A stretch of 57,700 bases of DNA from Candidatus Stoquefichus massiliensis AP9 (GCF_000455285.1 NZ_HG005285.1:57217-114916); one strand, 5' to 3'; counted from the first letter of the stretch, positions 26,239 through 39,460 are shown. Numbers and translations: made by a program. The notes: generated by a model not told the origin, from the letters alone.

Positions 26239-27672
26239 TTATTTTGTTCTTTCTTTTAGCAGCTGAATTAAAATCTGATTTGTTACTTTTGGATTTGCCT
26301 GACCACCAGTTTTTTTCATAATCTGTCCAACTAAAAATCCAACTGCACGATCTTTACCAGCTGCGAAATCTTGAATTGATTGTTCATTTGCATCTAGAAC
26401 TTCATTAATGATCATTTGCAGTGCTTGTGGATCAGAAATTTGTTTCATTCCTTTTTCTTCAATAATCACTTCTGGATCTTTTCCTTCTGCCATTAAACAT
26501 TCAAAAACCTTCTTAGCTTGTTTTGAAGAAATCGTTCCATCTTGAATGAATGTAATCATCTTTCCTAAATAAAGAGGTGTTAACTTTGTTTCTCGAATTG
26601 TTAAACCTGCTTTATTTAAATAAGCCTGAACCTCACCTAATAACCAATTACAAATCAATTTATATTCCTGAGATGTTTGAATTGTTTCTTCATAAAAATC
26701 AGAAATATCTTTAGATGATACAAGAATATGTGCATCTGTTTTTGGTAAACCATGTTTTTCTATATAGACTTGCTCTCTTTCATCTGCCAACATTGGTAGA
26801 TTTTTTTCAATATCTAAAACCCATTGATGATCTAAACGAATAGGCAAGATATTTGGTTCAGTATAGTACTTATAATCAACAGCATCACCTTTAGCACGCA
26901 TCATAACTGTTTCTTTACTATCTTCGTCAAAACGTCTTGTTTCCTGTAAAACTTCGCCACCTTGAATTAAGATTTTTTCTTGTCTCAATGCTTCAAACTC
27001 AATCGCTTTTTGGACATTAGAAATAGAATTTAAATTTTTAATTTCAGTTCTAATTCCATACTTATCACTGCCAAAAGGACGAATTGAAATATTCACATCA
27101 CAACGCATAGATCCTTCTTCCATTTTCGCATCTGAAACATCTGTATATAAGAATATTTGTCTCAATTTTTCTAAATAAGCAGCTGCTTGGGCACCACTTC
27201 GAATATTAGGTTTTGTAACAATTTCAATAAGAGGAATACCTGCACGATTGTAATCAATTAATGAATAATCATCAAAATGAAATTGTTTTGCAGTATCTTC
27301 TTCCATATGCAAACGTTCAATTTCAACCCGTGTCTTTTCGCCTTCAACTTCTATATCTAAATAACCATTACGCCCAATTGGTCTTTTATCCTGCGTAATT
27401 TGAAAGCCTTTAGGTAAATCAGAATAATAATAATTTTTACGATCAAAACATAATAATTCATCTATTTCCATATGTAATGCATGACATACTCTGATTGCAA
27501 ATTCAACACCACGTTTATTTAATGCTGGCATTGTCCCTGTCATTCCCATATCTACTTCATTAATCATTGTATTGGGTTCTTCCCCAAATGTCACTGGAGC
27601 AGCTGAAAACATCTTAGAATGGGTTTTTAATTCACAATGGACTTCTAATCCTATAACTTGTTCAAAATTCAT
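26239..27672 (-). CDS. gatB: Asp-tRNA(Asn)/Glu-tRNA(Gln) amidotransferase subunit B
   Basis: 477 residues, the normal length. It recognises the misacylated tRNA, activates it and transfers ammonia from GatA. Key segments: IGLEVHCELKTHSKMFS near the start, the strongly conserved DRKNYYYSDLPKGFQITQ, and MEEGSMRCDVNIS. The C-terminal YqeY-like tail domain (~410-477) ends in GQANPKVTNQILIQLL. A strong GGAGGGG precedes the ATG, 3 bases after gatA. Confidence 0.97.
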   Translation of the reverse strand: MNFEQVIGLEVHCELKTHSKMFSAAPVTFGEEPNTMINEVDMGMTGTMPALNKRGVEFAIRVCHALHMEIDELLCFDRKNYYYSDLPKGFQITQDKRPIGRNGYLDIEVEGEKTRVEIERLHMEEDTAKQFHFDDYSLIDYNRAGIPLIEIVTKPNIRSGAQAAAYLEKLRQIFLYTDVSDAKMEEGSMRCDVNISIRPFGSDKYGIRTEIKNLNSISNVQKAIEFEALRQEKILIQGGEVLQETRRFDEDSKETVMMRAKGDAVDYKYYTEPNILPIRLDHQWVLDIEKNLPMLADEREQVYIEKHGLPKTDAHILVSSKDISDFYEETIQTSQEYKLICNWLLGEVQAYLNKAGLTIRETKLTPLYLGKMITFIQDGTISSKQAKKVFECLMAEGKDPEVIIEEKGMKQISDPQALQMIINEVLDANEQSIQDFAAGKDRAVGFLVGQIMKKTGGQANPKVTNQILIQLLKERTK

Positions 27673-27675
27673 CTG

Positions 27676-29118
27676 TTACCCCTCCCTTGAATATTGATTC
27701 TTTAACCCTAATGCATTTTCTAATGCATAAGCACAATTAAAGACTGTCTGTTCTTCAAATAAACGACCCATCAAATTAACTGCAATAGGCATTCCATCAA
27801 CAAAACCAGATGGTAAAGATAAGCTTGGTGTTCCAGCAAAATTAGCTAAACAAAGATGATTTTCTAAAATTAAGTATTCATCACTTAAGCGATCATCACT
27901 TGCTTCATCTACACGTGGTGCAACACTTCCACCATTAGGTGTCAAAATAATATCATAATTCTCATAAATTTTATTTAATTCTCCTACAATAATTCTTCTG
28001 ACACGTTGTGCTTTTCTAAACATTCTTTCTTGATTTTCTGTTGCTAAAGCAAGATTTCCAAGAATAAAACGACGTTTAATGTGATCCCCAAATCCATTTG
28101 TTCTTGAATTAATCATGACATCATCAGTTGTTGTTCCTGCTTGTCTGTTTCCATATTTAATACCATCCAAACATGAATGATTACTTGTTGCTTCTGAATT
28201 AGCTATAATTGTATATGTTGGCAATAATGTACGCATAATTTCTGTTGGCATACGAACATTCTCAACAGTTGCACCTAAATCTTTCAATGTTTGTACAACA
28301 TAAGCAAAGTTTTCTTTTATTTGAGGATTTCTCATTTCATCACTCACTGATGTTAAAACGGCAATTTTCAAATTTTTAATATCATCTGTTAAGTTTTCTA
28401 GATAATGTGGAACAGGTTTATCGCTTGATGTCATATCACGATCATCACGTCCTGCTAAAGTTTCTGTAACAATTGCCATATCCCTCACATTACGTGTAAA
28501 AGCGCCCACAGTATCTAAACTTGAAGCATATGGTATAACACCATAACGAGAAATACGCCCCCAAGTTGGTTTCAATCCAACAACTCCACAAAAACCAGCC
28601 GGTTTACGAATTGAATCACCTGTATCACTCCCTAAAGCAAATGGGACAACACCACTTCCAACAAGTGCTGCACTTCCTCCTGAAGATCCTCCTGCAATGC
28701 GTGTATGATCCCATGGATTATACACAGGACCAGTTAAAGCTGACTTATTTGTTCCACCCATTGCTAATTCATCCATTGATGCTTTTCCTACTAAACAAAC
28801 ACCTTTTTTTGTTAATAAATCAACCACATGAGCATTATAAATAGGAACATAATCTTCTAACATACGGCTAGATGCTGTTGTTTTAATACCTTTTGTATTA
28901 TAATTATCTTTTAAAACATATGGAATACCATTTAATAAATCTTTAAAATCAGCATTTTTTAAATCCTGATAAGTTTTATCTTTTGTGATTGTTACAAAAG
29001 CATTTAAACGCTTTTGCTGTAATTCTACTTCTTCAAATAATTCATCATAATAATCCTGCGGATTCAATTCCCCAGAAGAAAATAAACGATGAAGTTCTTC
29101 TATACTATATTGAACCAT
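27676..29118 (-). CDS. gatA: Asp-tRNA(Asn)/Glu-tRNA(Gln) amidotransferase subunit A
   Basis: 480 residues of the amidase signature family. It has the catalytic triad region: Lys in PYVLKDNYNTKG and the paired serines in RIAGGSSGGSAALVGSG. It releases ammonia from glutamine and passes it to GatB. The ATG follows the gatC stop directly, so gatC, gatA and gatB form one operon. Confidence 0.97.
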   Translation of the reverse strand: MVQYSIEELHRLFSSGELNPQDYYDELFEEVELQQKRLNAFVTITKDKTYQDLKNADFKDLLNGIPYVLKDNYNTKGIKTTASSRMLEDYVPIYNAHVVDLLTKKGVCLVGKASMDELAMGGTNKSALTGPVYNPWDHTRIAGGSSGGSAALVGSGVVPFALGSDTGDSIRKPAGFCGVVGLKPTWGRISRYGVIPYASSLDTVGAFTRNVRDMAIVTETLAGRDDRDMTSSDKPVPHYLENLTDDIKNLKIAVLTSVSDEMRNPQIKENFAYVVQTLKDLGATVENVRMPTEIMRTLLPTYTIIANSEATSNHSCLDGIKYGNRQAGTTTDDVMINSRTNGFGDHIKRRFILGNLALATENQERMFRKAQRVRRIIVGELNKIYENYDIILTPNGGSVAPRVDEASDDRLSDEYLILENHLCLANFAGTPSLSLPSGFVDGMPIAVNLMGRLFEEQTVFNCAYALENALGLKNQYSREG

Positions 29119-29409
29119 TTATCCCACCACCTTTGGTACTTTAATTTGATTATCTTGAACACTCTTCGCATTTTGCAAAGCCTCTTCACGGTGAATTGTA
29201 TAAGTCAATTCATCCTCACGTAAAAACGTTGTTTCTATTTCATAGGGAAAAGCCAATGGCTCAACACCTGTTGTATCAATTGCTTCTAAAGCCTTAACAT
29301 GACTCATAAAAACATCATATTCTTCTATTAATGCTGGCATTTCTTCATCACTTACATCAAACATAGTCTTACGACCTAACTGTTTTAACATCATTTCTGT
29401 TTCATTCAT
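29119..29409 (-). CDS. gatC: Asp-tRNA(Asn)/Glu-tRNA(Gln) amidotransferase subunit C
   Basis: 96 residues with the GatC layout: an N-terminal helix (EMMLKQLGRKTMF), then MSHVKALEAIDTTGVEPLAF and the typical EDELTYTIHREEALQNA. It tethers GatA to GatB. It is the first gatCAB gene, 11 bases after camS. Confidence 0.95.
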   Translation of the reverse strand: MNETEMMLKQLGRKTMFDVSDEEMPALIEEYDVFMSHVKALEAIDTTGVEPLAFPYEIETTFLREDELTYTIHREEALQNAKSVQDNQIKVPKVVG

Positions 29410-29420
29410 ACTTATACCTC

Positions 29421-32476
<3,056 letters not shown>

Positions 32477-32623
32477 TTATATACACTCCATTTCACTTGC
32501 TCATTATATCAAAAATAGCCATTGAATAAAACCATAAACACAAAAAATTCTCAAAGACTTCTTTTCTGATTATAACTTATTCTTCCCATCAATTTCTTAA
32601 GAAAACATTAATTTCTATAACGA

Positions 32624-32662
32624 CAAGAAAAGTCAACAATCTTTATCATTGTTGACACTTTT
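32624..32662 (-). terminator. Terminator after pcrA
   Basis: The perfect 9-bp stem GTCAACAAT/ATTGTTGAC is followed on the minus strand by TTTTCTTG. An opposing T tract on the plus side could let it work in both directions. Confidence 0.8.
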
Positions 32663-34810
32663 TTAAGATGAAAGTTTTCTTAAAGCCTTGTGATGAGCCA
32701 TTAAAGTTTTAATCCCATAAGGAACTGAAAAAGCAATATCTAAAGTTGTTCCATTAACTTTTACAATAACACCTTTGCCAAAAGTATCATGCTCCACAAG
32801 ATCTCCCTGTTTCCATTCCTCTACTTCATTATCGCCAATCATTTCCTCAACAGTAGGCCCTAAATGCAAATACTCTTTAGGCTTAAACTTTGAAGGATTT
32901 CCTTTGTGTTCAACATGCTCACTTCCTATCTCATCAATAAAACGTGATGACATCTTAGGTGAATTCGTAATAAAATTAAAACCTTGGCTATCCGTTAAAT
33001 ACAAACGTTTCTTTGCACGTGTAAACGCAACATAAGCCAAACGACGTTCCTCTTCCATACCATCATCTCCCGCTTCAGAAATACTTCTAAAACTTGGAAA
33101 AACATCCTCAGACAGCCCTACAACAAATACATAATTAAATTCCAGCCCCTTAGCCATATGAATACTCATTAAAGATACATATTCATCATCAAACACATCA
33201 TCTTGAGATGTATATAAAGCAATATCCTGTAAATAACTTTCAAAAGTCGCTGTATCAGGATGTGTATTCATATAATTCGTAATGGAGTTCTTTAACTCCA
33301 TTAAGTTTTGAATACGATTATCATCCTGATCATTCTTTAACATATGAAAATAACCAACATCTGTTAATAATTTTTCAAATACATTAGGTAAAGATAAAGA
33401 AGACGATTTTGCACTTTCAATACATCTTACAAACTCAGCCAATTGTTTTCTTGCTTTTCCAGACAATCCAATTTCATCATTATATAAACAGAGCGCTTCA
33501 TAATGACTTATCCCATATTCAATAGCCTTATTTTGAATTTTCTGTAAAGTCTTCTCCCCAACGCCACGAGCTGGAACATTAACAATTCTTTCAAAAGATA
33601 AATCATCTTTATTAACCATTAAACGAATGTAACTTAAAGCATCTTTGATTTCTTTACGATTAAAGAACTTTAAACCACCAAAGATTTTATAATCAATTTG
33701 TCTTTGAATCAGTTTCTGTTCAAATGAACGTGAGAGATAATTCGCACGATATAAAATCGCAAAATCATGATAATTAACCCCATCAACTTTTTGAATAATA
33801 TCTTCAATCGTATCACAAACAAAATTAGCTTCAGCTTCTTCATCAACCCCTGAATAATGTAAAACCTTTGGGCCATCTTCTAATTCTGTAAATAAATCCT
33901 TTTCTAAACGATTTTTGTTTTTACGTATTAAATTATTAGAAATATCTAGTATTGTTTTGGTAGAACGATAATTTTGATCTAAAATAACTGTTTTGGTATG
34001 AGGAAAATCTTTATCAAAGTTCATAATAAAGTTAATATCCGATCCTCTAAATGAGTAAATTGTCTGATCAGGATCACCAACAACACAAAGCGTTGATTGC
34101 CCAGATAAATACTTAATCAGCTTATAATCAACTTCACTCACATCTTGAAACTCATCAACATGAATAAATTGAAACTGCCTTTGCCATCTTTCCAATATTT
34201 CAGGATATTTTTCAAATAACTCAACTGTCTTTAATAATAAATCATCAAAATCAAGCATAAAATGATCTTCTTTATATTGTTCATAATCCTGATAAGCTAT
34301 CGCTTTTTTCTGTTCGCCAATAAAATCTCCCGCAAAAGAAAGGGCTCTATCAGGTGTTACACCAGCAATCTTACAAGTAGATATATAAGAAATACAACTT
34401 TTCACACTTATTGTCTTTTGATCAATTTCACGCTCTTTAAAAATCTTTTTTAATAATGATTTTTGATCCTCCTCATCCATAATAATAAAATTATTAGGAT
34501 AATTCAAAGCACGAATATTTTGTCTTAAAATTCTTACACAAAGAGAGTGAATTGTACAAAGTAGTGCTCCAGAAGCATAATCTCCTAACAAATGAATAAC
34601 TCTTTCTTTCATTTCATTCGCTGCTTTATTCGTAAAAGTAATCGCTAAAATATGTCGTGGCTCAATTCCAACCTCTTCTATCAGATAAGCAATACGATAA
34701 GTTAATACTCTTGTCTTACCACTTCCTGCTCCAGCAATAATACGCAAATGAGAATCCAAATAAGTTGCTGCTTCTTTTTGTCTAGGATTTAATAATTCAT
34801 CTAAATTCAT
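32663..34810 (-). CDS. pcrA: UvrD/PcrA-type DNA helicase
   Basis: 715 residues, superfamily 1 helicase. Walker A motif Ia region IIAGAGSGKTRVLTYR, motif II VDEFQDVSE, motif III GDPDQTIYSFRGSD and motif VI EEERRLAYVAFTRAKKRLYL are all present, and a C-terminal Tudor-like region (~655-715) is seen as in PcrA. It removes blocks ahead of replication and assists repair. A strong AAGGAGGGG precedes the ATG. It heads the pcrA-ligA order, though a terminator separates the two genes. Confidence 0.96.
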   Translation of the reverse strand: MNLDELLNPRQKEAATYLDSHLRIIAGAGSGKTRVLTYRIAYLIEEVGIEPRHILAITFTNKAANEMKERVIHLLGDYASGALLCTIHSLCVRILRQNIRALNYPNNFIIMDEEDQKSLLKKIFKEREIDQKTISVKSCISYISTCKIAGVTPDRALSFAGDFIGEQKKAIAYQDYEQYKEDHFMLDFDDLLLKTVELFEKYPEILERWQRQFQFIHVDEFQDVSEVDYKLIKYLSGQSTLCVVGDPDQTIYSFRGSDINFIMNFDKDFPHTKTVILDQNYRSTKTILDISNNLIRKNKNRLEKDLFTELEDGPKVLHYSGVDEEAEANFVCDTIEDIIQKVDGVNYHDFAILYRANYLSRSFEQKLIQRQIDYKIFGGLKFFNRKEIKDALSYIRLMVNKDDLSFERIVNVPARGVGEKTLQKIQNKAIEYGISHYEALCLYNDEIGLSGKARKQLAEFVRCIESAKSSSLSLPNVFEKLLTDVGYFHMLKNDQDDNRIQNLMELKNSITNYMNTHPDTATFESYLQDIALYTSQDDVFDDEYVSLMSIHMAKGLEFNYVFVVGLSEDVFPSFRSISEAGDDGMEEERRLAYVAFTRAKKRLYLTDSQGFNFITNSPKMSSRFIDEIGSEHVEHKGNPSKFKPKEYLHLGPTVEEMIGDNEVEEWKQGDLVEHDTFGKGVIVKVNGTTLDIAFSVPYGIKTLMAHHKALRKLSS

Positions 34811-34839
34811 CGTACCCCTCCTTGTTCTCGTATTTTATT

Positions 34840-34848
34840 ATTATAGCA
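34840..34848 (-). promoter_or_regulatory. Extended -10 promoter for pcrA
   Basis: On the minus strand TGCTATAAT gives an extended -10 element about 30 bases before ATG 34810. No good -35 box is visible. Confidence 0.55.
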
Positions 34849-34932
34849 TAATCTAACGCATAGAAAAACCAACATTAGACAATTTTTTCAAAATCATTTT
34901 TACATACTCAATAAAACATTAATAATTATATA

Positions 34933-34961
34933 TTTACAAATGATGGATTCAATGAAATAAT
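34933..34961 (+). promoter_or_regulatory. Promoter of the ROK gene
   Basis: TTTACA (34933-34938), a 17-base spacer and AATAAT (34956-34961), 21 bases before ATG 34983. AAGGA lies just upstream of the start. Confidence 0.6.
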
Positions 34962-34982
34962 AAAGACAAGGAAGTGATAGTT

Positions 34983-35846
34983 ATGTATTTAGTCGTTGAT
35001 GTTGGTGGTACTTTCACTAAATATGGTTATTATTCAAATACTGGAAAATGTTTAGAAAAAGGAAAACTATCAACTGTGAAAACCAATTGTGATGATTTTT
35101 ATCAAAGCATCACAAATCTGATAAAAGATGATGTTGAGGGCATTGCTTTAAGCATGCCAGGTATTATTGATAGTGATCATGGTTACATTCACGCAATTAC
35201 TCTTTTGCCTTTTTTAAATAAGTGTTCTATCAAACAAGACCTTGAATCTTTAAGTCATTTACCAGTTTCTATAGAAAATGATGCAAAATGTGCAACTATA
35301 GGTGAAATGTGGAAAGGCAGTCTTTGTCATGTACGTAATGGTTTTATGATTGTTTTAGGAACTGGAGTTGGTGGTACTTGTTTATTGGATGGTAGAATTA
35401 TCACCAGTGCTCATTATAAGGCAGGAGAAATTGGTAGTCTCTTAATACCTATAGATGAACATTATAAAATGATGACGAATTTTGGGAAAATGAATAATGC
35501 TGTGAAATTAGTTTATGATTTATCACAAATCTTAAATTGTGAAAATGATGGGAAAATTGTTTTTGAAAAATTACCAGATTGTCAAAAAGCAATGGAACAT
35601 TTGAGATTGTATGCTCGTCGCATGGCAGTCATGATATATAATTTGGATTATCTTTTTGATCTTGATTGTGTTTCTATTGGTGGAGCTATCAGTCAACAGC
35701 CTCTCTTTATAGAAATAATTCAAAAAGAATTCAAATCACTAAGAAAGCTTTACAAAGAAGAACATCATGAACCTCATATAACTGCATGTCAATTAAACAA
35801 CGAAGCACAATTATTGGGAGCTCTTCATCATCATTTAAAAGAATGA
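34983..35846 (+). CDS. ROK-family sugar kinase or regulator-like protein
   Basis: 287 residues from ATG 34983; an in-frame GTG three codons earlier sits inside the binding site. The phosphate-1 motif is LVVDVGGTFTKYG, then SMPGIIDSD, ENDAKCATIGEMWKG and MIVLGTGVGGTCLLDG, typical of ROK kinases. The ROK zinc motif (CxCGxxGCxE) is missing: after GEIGSLL there is no Cys cluster. No helix-turn-helix precedes it, so a kinase is more likely than a repressor. The sugar is unknown. It is a single-gene unit. Confidence 0.85.
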   Translation: MYLVVDVGGTFTKYGYYSNTGKCLEKGKLSTVKTNCDDFYQSITNLIKDDVEGIALSMPGIIDSDHGYIHAITLLPFLNKCSIKQDLESLSHLPVSIENDAKCATIGEMWKGSLCHVRNGFMIVLGTGVGGTCLLDGRIITSAHYKAGEIGSLLIPIDEHYKMMTNFGKMNNAVKLVYDLSQILNCENDGKIVFEKLPDCQKAMEHLRLYARRMAVMIYNLDYLFDLDCVSIGGAISQQPLFIEIIQKEFKSLRKLYKEEHHEPHITACQLNNEAQLLGALHHHLKE

Positions 35847-35867
35847 GAAATTATTTCCTCATTCTTT
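35838..35867. terminator. Bidirectional terminator between the ROK and Na/Pi genes
   Basis: The 10-bp stem AAAGAATGAG/CTCATTCTTT contains the ROK stop codon and lies just past the stop of the convergent Na/Pi gene. T tracts occur on both sides. Confidence 0.8.
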
Positions 35868-37576
35868 TATTTAACTTCAATTTTTTGTGGGTCAAGAAAC
35901 TTATTTTCATGTTTCTTATATGCTACAAATGTACGATTCGCAATATCTAAAGAAATATCTCCTATTCTTTCCATATGTGAAAGAATATCTAAAACAACAG
36001 AAGCAGCAATGGAATTATCGCAAATATTTTGACACATTCTTTCAAAATGGTTTTGCTGACATTGTAATTCTAATTGATTCAATTGTTTTTCCTTATTGTT
36101 TAACTGTCCTAATAAGCGTGTTCCTTTTCTTATATCATATATATGCATAGCATCTTTTAACATATCTTCTATTAAGACATATATTTTTTGCAAATCATTG
36201 ATGGCACCTTGAGAAAATATGCCATTTTCATCATAAACCATTTTATAAAAATCAACAAGATTATTCACTTGATCGGATATTTGTTCTAAGTGTTTGACAA
36301 TTTGATAATTTTTATAATATTCTTGCGTTTGATCTTTTGATAATGTTGGCTGTTGTGCTATCTTTAAAAGATATTGGGATAATTTAGCATCATATTTATT
36401 AACTAATGCTTCTACTTCTAAAACTTCATCATATTCTTCCTGTTCGTGTGATAAAAGGTATTGTTGAGATAATTTAATATTTTCTAATACATTTCTTCCC
36501 ATTCTTAAAGTATTCTTTTTAGCAACTGCCAAAGCTGCAGCAGGGAATTTTTCAATCAGCTGATCATCTAATTCATCAATGTTTTCAATCTTTACACCTT
36601 TTGAATCTTCGCCAGGAATTAATATCTTCAATAATTTTACACATTGTCCAACAAAAGGAATAACAAGTAATGTGGAAGCAACGTTAAAGATAAAATGTGC
36701 CTGTGCAATATACATTTCTGGACCACCACTAATAATCTGATTAAACCAATTTGTGAATTCTACAAATGGTATAAGGAGAAGCATTCCAAGTATTGCACCC
36801 AGAGCATTATAGACCGCATGAAACCAAGCAGCACGTTTAGTGGAAATAGAACCTCCTAACGCAGCAATTAAAGCAGTCATACATGTTCCAACATTTGCAC
36901 CAAAGATAAAGGCTGCTCCAGCTGCAGGTGTTAAAGCACCTGTGACATAAAGTTTTTGAACAATGCCAATAATAGCTGTTGATGATTGCATAATGGCAGT
37001 TGCAATTGTTGCCCCTAATAATGCAAACCAAGGTTGTTTTCCGAGTGTAACCATTAAATCCATAAACCATGGTTCCTTGGCAATAAGCACTAACTGATTA
37101 CTCATCATTTCCAATCCAACAAAAATAAGTCCAAACCCAGTTAACACTTTTCCTATATAAGTCATCTTCTTACGTTTTGCTAAAAACATAATAGCTACAC
37201 CCGCAAACACAAAATAATAAGCAAATTGTTCAATATTCAAACCTATCATAATTGATGTTACACAAGTCCCAATATTAGCCCCAATCGTAATACCTATTGC
37301 CTGTTCTAATCCCATCAATCCTGCTCTTACCAAACTAATAGAAATCACAGTGACTGCCGAACTTGAATGTAACAAGGCAGAAATAATTGTTCCAACCAAA
37401 ATAGACATAAAAAGATTTCTTGTATATTTTTCAATATATTCACGAATACGTGTTCCTGCTATACTTTTTAAAGCATCACTCATCATATTAATACCAAAAA
37501 CAAATATAGCAAGACCACCTAAAACAATACCAACTGATTGTATTGTATTTTCATTGAGCCATCCAAACATTTTCAT
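35867..37576 (-). CDS. Na+/phosphate cotransporter with PhoU-like tail
   Basis: 569 residues. The membrane half (~1-310) contains two repeat units with SALLHSSSAVTVISISLV and AIMQSSTAIIGIVQ, the QSSS-type motif of the NptA/PNaS family. The cytoplasmic half (~340-560) is PhoU-like helices (KKNTLRMGRNVLENI, ILSHMERIGDISLDIANR). It would move phosphate with sodium. The start is ATG 37576, with AGCAGGG close upstream; ATG 37570 is also possible. It is convergent with the ROK gene. Confidence 0.92.
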   Translation of the reverse strand: MKMFGWLNENTIQSVGIVLGGLAIFVFGINMMSDALKSIAGTRIREYIEKYTRNLFMSILVGTIISALLHSSSAVTVISISLVRAGLMGLEQAIGITIGANIGTCVTSIMIGLNIEQFAYYFVFAGVAIMFLAKRKKMTYIGKVLTGFGLIFVGLEMMSNQLVLIAKEPWFMDLMVTLGKQPWFALLGATIATAIMQSSTAIIGIVQKLYVTGALTPAAGAAFIFGANVGTCMTALIAALGGSISTKRAAWFHAVYNALGAILGMLLLIPFVEFTNWFNQIISGGPEMYIAQAHFIFNVASTLLVIPFVGQCVKLLKILIPGEDSKGVKIENIDELDDQLIEKFPAAALAVAKKNTLRMGRNVLENIKLSQQYLLSHEQEEYDEVLEVEALVNKYDAKLSQYLLKIAQQPTLSKDQTQEYYKNYQIVKHLEQISDQVNNLVDFYKMVYDENGIFSQGAINDLQKIYVLIEDMLKDAMHIYDIRKGTRLLGQLNNKEKQLNQLELQCQQNHFERMCQNICDNSIAASVVLDILSHMERIGDISLDIANRTFVAYKKHENKFLDPQKIEVK

Positions 37577-37632
37577 CCCTGCTTTCTTTCCTTTATTTTA
37601 TCATATTCTTTCTATAAAATTAAAGAAAACAA

Positions 37633-37670
37633 GACAAAAAAAGTATTTTCAGTTTTCCTCAAAATACTTT
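37633..37670 (-). terminator. Terminator after ribF
   Basis: On the minus strand the 10-bp stem AAAGTATTTT/AAAATACTTT holds the ribF stop in its loop and is followed by a run of T. Confidence 0.85.
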
Positions 37671-38566
37671 CTGACATACATTTGATCTTTTGTTAACTGT
37701 TGAATTAAATCTTCCTGCGATGCAAAAGCTTGTTCTTTACGTATTAGACAATAAAACTCTACAGCAATGTCTTCTCCATAAATATCTCCATGAAAATCCA
37801 ATATATTCACTTCCAGAGATGGTTTATCTAAAACAGTAAATGTTGGGTTATAACCAATATTACACATCCCTAAATAACATTTATCCTGTATATATGTTTT
37901 GACTACATAAACCCCACCACAAGGTAAAAAATATGACTGATAATCTATATTAGCAGTAGGAAAGCCTATCGAATGTCCAATTCTTCTCCCATGAATCACT
38001 TTTCCTCGAATTGTATATAAATGCCCCAATAAAGCATTCATATCTGATATGTTTCCATCTTCTAATATCTGTCTAATTCTTGATGAAGAAATTTTTTCAC
38101 CATTATAAATCACTTCTTCAATCATAGAAACATCTAAAAATGAACAGTGCTGTAATGTATTCACATCCCCTAAATTATGACAGCCAAAACGAAAATCAAA
38201 GCCACAAACAACATGTTTAACATGACAATCAATCAAATATCTTTGAATAAAATCTTCGGGAGATAGAGCAGCAACTTCTTTTGTAAATTCAATCACAAAA
38301 AGATAATCTAAACCTTTTGCTTCTAGTATTCTTATACGGTCATCCATTGAAGTTAAATATCTCTCTTCTGATATTTTTCCTAATACATATAGAGGATAAT
38401 GATCAAATGTCATTAATGCTTGTTTATATCCTTTATCCTGACTCACTTTTATCACCTCATCAACCAATGCCATATGACCAACATGTATCCCATCAAAAAA
38501 ACCAATAGCACTGCAGATAGGTTCTTCTATATTTACTTTTTGACCTTTTAAATATATTACATCCAT
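37649..38566 (-). CDS. ribF: Bifunctional riboflavin kinase/FAD synthetase
   Basis: 305 residues. The FAD synthetase part (~1-160) has the nucleotidyltransferase motif SAIGFFDGIHVGHMAL and VCGFDFRFG. The riboflavin kinase part (~180-305) has IRGKVIHGRRIGHSIGFPTA and LGMCNIGYNPTF. It makes FMN and FAD from riboflavin. Its ATG shares a base with the truB stop (TAATG), so translation is coupled. GAGGG gives the binding site. Confidence 0.96.
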   Translation of the reverse strand: MDVIYLKGQKVNIEEPICSAIGFFDGIHVGHMALVDEVIKVSQDKGYKQALMTFDHYPLYVLGKISEERYLTSMDDRIRILEAKGLDYLFVIEFTKEVAALSPEDFIQRYLIDCHVKHVVCGFDFRFGCHNLGDVNTLQHCSFLDVSMIEEVIYNGEKISSSRIRQILEDGNISDMNALLGHLYTIRGKVIHGRRIGHSIGFPTANIDYQSYFLPCGGVYVVKTYIQDKCYLGMCNIGYNPTFTVLDKPSLEVNILDFHGDIYGEDIAVEFYCLIRKEQAFASQEDLIQQLTKDQMYVRKYFEEN

Positions 38567-39402
38567 TAAAATAGCCCTCTTATACTCTTAAGATATCCTT
38601 GTCCATCTGGTCCATAAACTGCTAGAACTTTTCCTTCCTTGTTTACAACAACAACCTGATGATCAATATCACTTTTCATTTTTTTTCCATGAATAACAAT
38701 ATTTTCATCCTCTATAATGTAATGTTGAAAATGTTTAAATGCTTCTTCCAATGATAATAAACGATATTGTCCTTTTTCTACATCATCTAATGTTACACAA
38801 TCTGAAAGACGAAAATGTCCAGATTGATTTCTTACTAAATGCGCCATATGCCCAGGATAGCCAAAAGTTCTTGCAATATCAACACATAAAGAACGAATAT
38901 ATGTACCTTTGGAACATTTTACACGCAATGTTAAAATATGATTATCTTGTTTCAATAATTCTATCTCATGAATTGTAATATCTCGTGCTTCAACTTCTAC
39001 TGTTTCACCTTTTCTAGCATATTCATATAATTTTTTACCATTGACTTTTATCGCTGAATACATTGGTGGCAATTGTTTTTGTTGTCCTACAAAAGATTGT
39101 AATATTGTTTCAATATTTTCAATGCCGTTAAAAGATTTTGTTTCAATAACTGTTCCACTACTATCATATGTATCTGTACTGCTTCCTAAAGAAAGTGTTG
39201 CAATATATTCTTTTTCTTCACTCATTAAAAACTGTAAAGCTTTTGTAGCTTTACCTATACATAATACCAAGACACCCGTTGCATCGGGATCCAAGGTTCC
39301 ACAATGTCCAACTTTCTTTGTATGTAATAATCTTCTGACTTGATTGACAACATCATGACTTGTCATTCCTGCCGTTTTATTGATTAATAGTATTCCATCC
39401 AT
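38566..39402 (-). CDS. truB: tRNA pseudouridine-55 synthase
   Basis: 278 residues. The catalytic Asp is in KVGHCGTLDPDATGVLVL, preceded by LLINKTAGMTSHDVV. It makes pseudouridine 55 in the T arm of tRNAs. The C-terminal PUA-like part is short (~235-278). AAGGTGA precedes the ATG. The truB-ribF pair is conserved in Firmicutes. Confidence 0.97.
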   Translation of the reverse strand: MDGILLINKTAGMTSHDVVNQVRRLLHTKKVGHCGTLDPDATGVLVLCIGKATKALQFLMSEEKEYIATLSLGSSTDTYDSSGTVIETKSFNGIENIETILQSFVGQQKQLPPMYSAIKVNGKKLYEYARKGETVEVEARDITIHEIELLKQDNHILTLRVKCSKGTYIRSLCVDIARTFGYPGHMAHLVRNQSGHFRLSDCVTLDDVEKGQYRLLSLEEAFKHFQHYIIEDENIVIHGKKMKSDIDHQVVVVNKEGKVLAVYGPDGQGYLKSIRGLF

Positions 39403-39436
39403 TTTATCACCTTTTTCTAGTATACCACAAACAAGA

Positions 39437-39460
39437 AAAAATGGATAATTTTATCCATTT
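39437..39460 (-). terminator. Terminator after the FKBP lipoprotein gene
   Basis: AAAATGGATAA/TTATCCATTTT followed on the minus strand by TTCTTG. It overlaps the last bases of the gene's 3' end. Confidence 0.75.

Noticed and set aside
35887-36150. Plus-strand ORF inside the Na/Pi gene
   Set aside because: It is a shadow frame of a clear cotransporter on the opposite strand.
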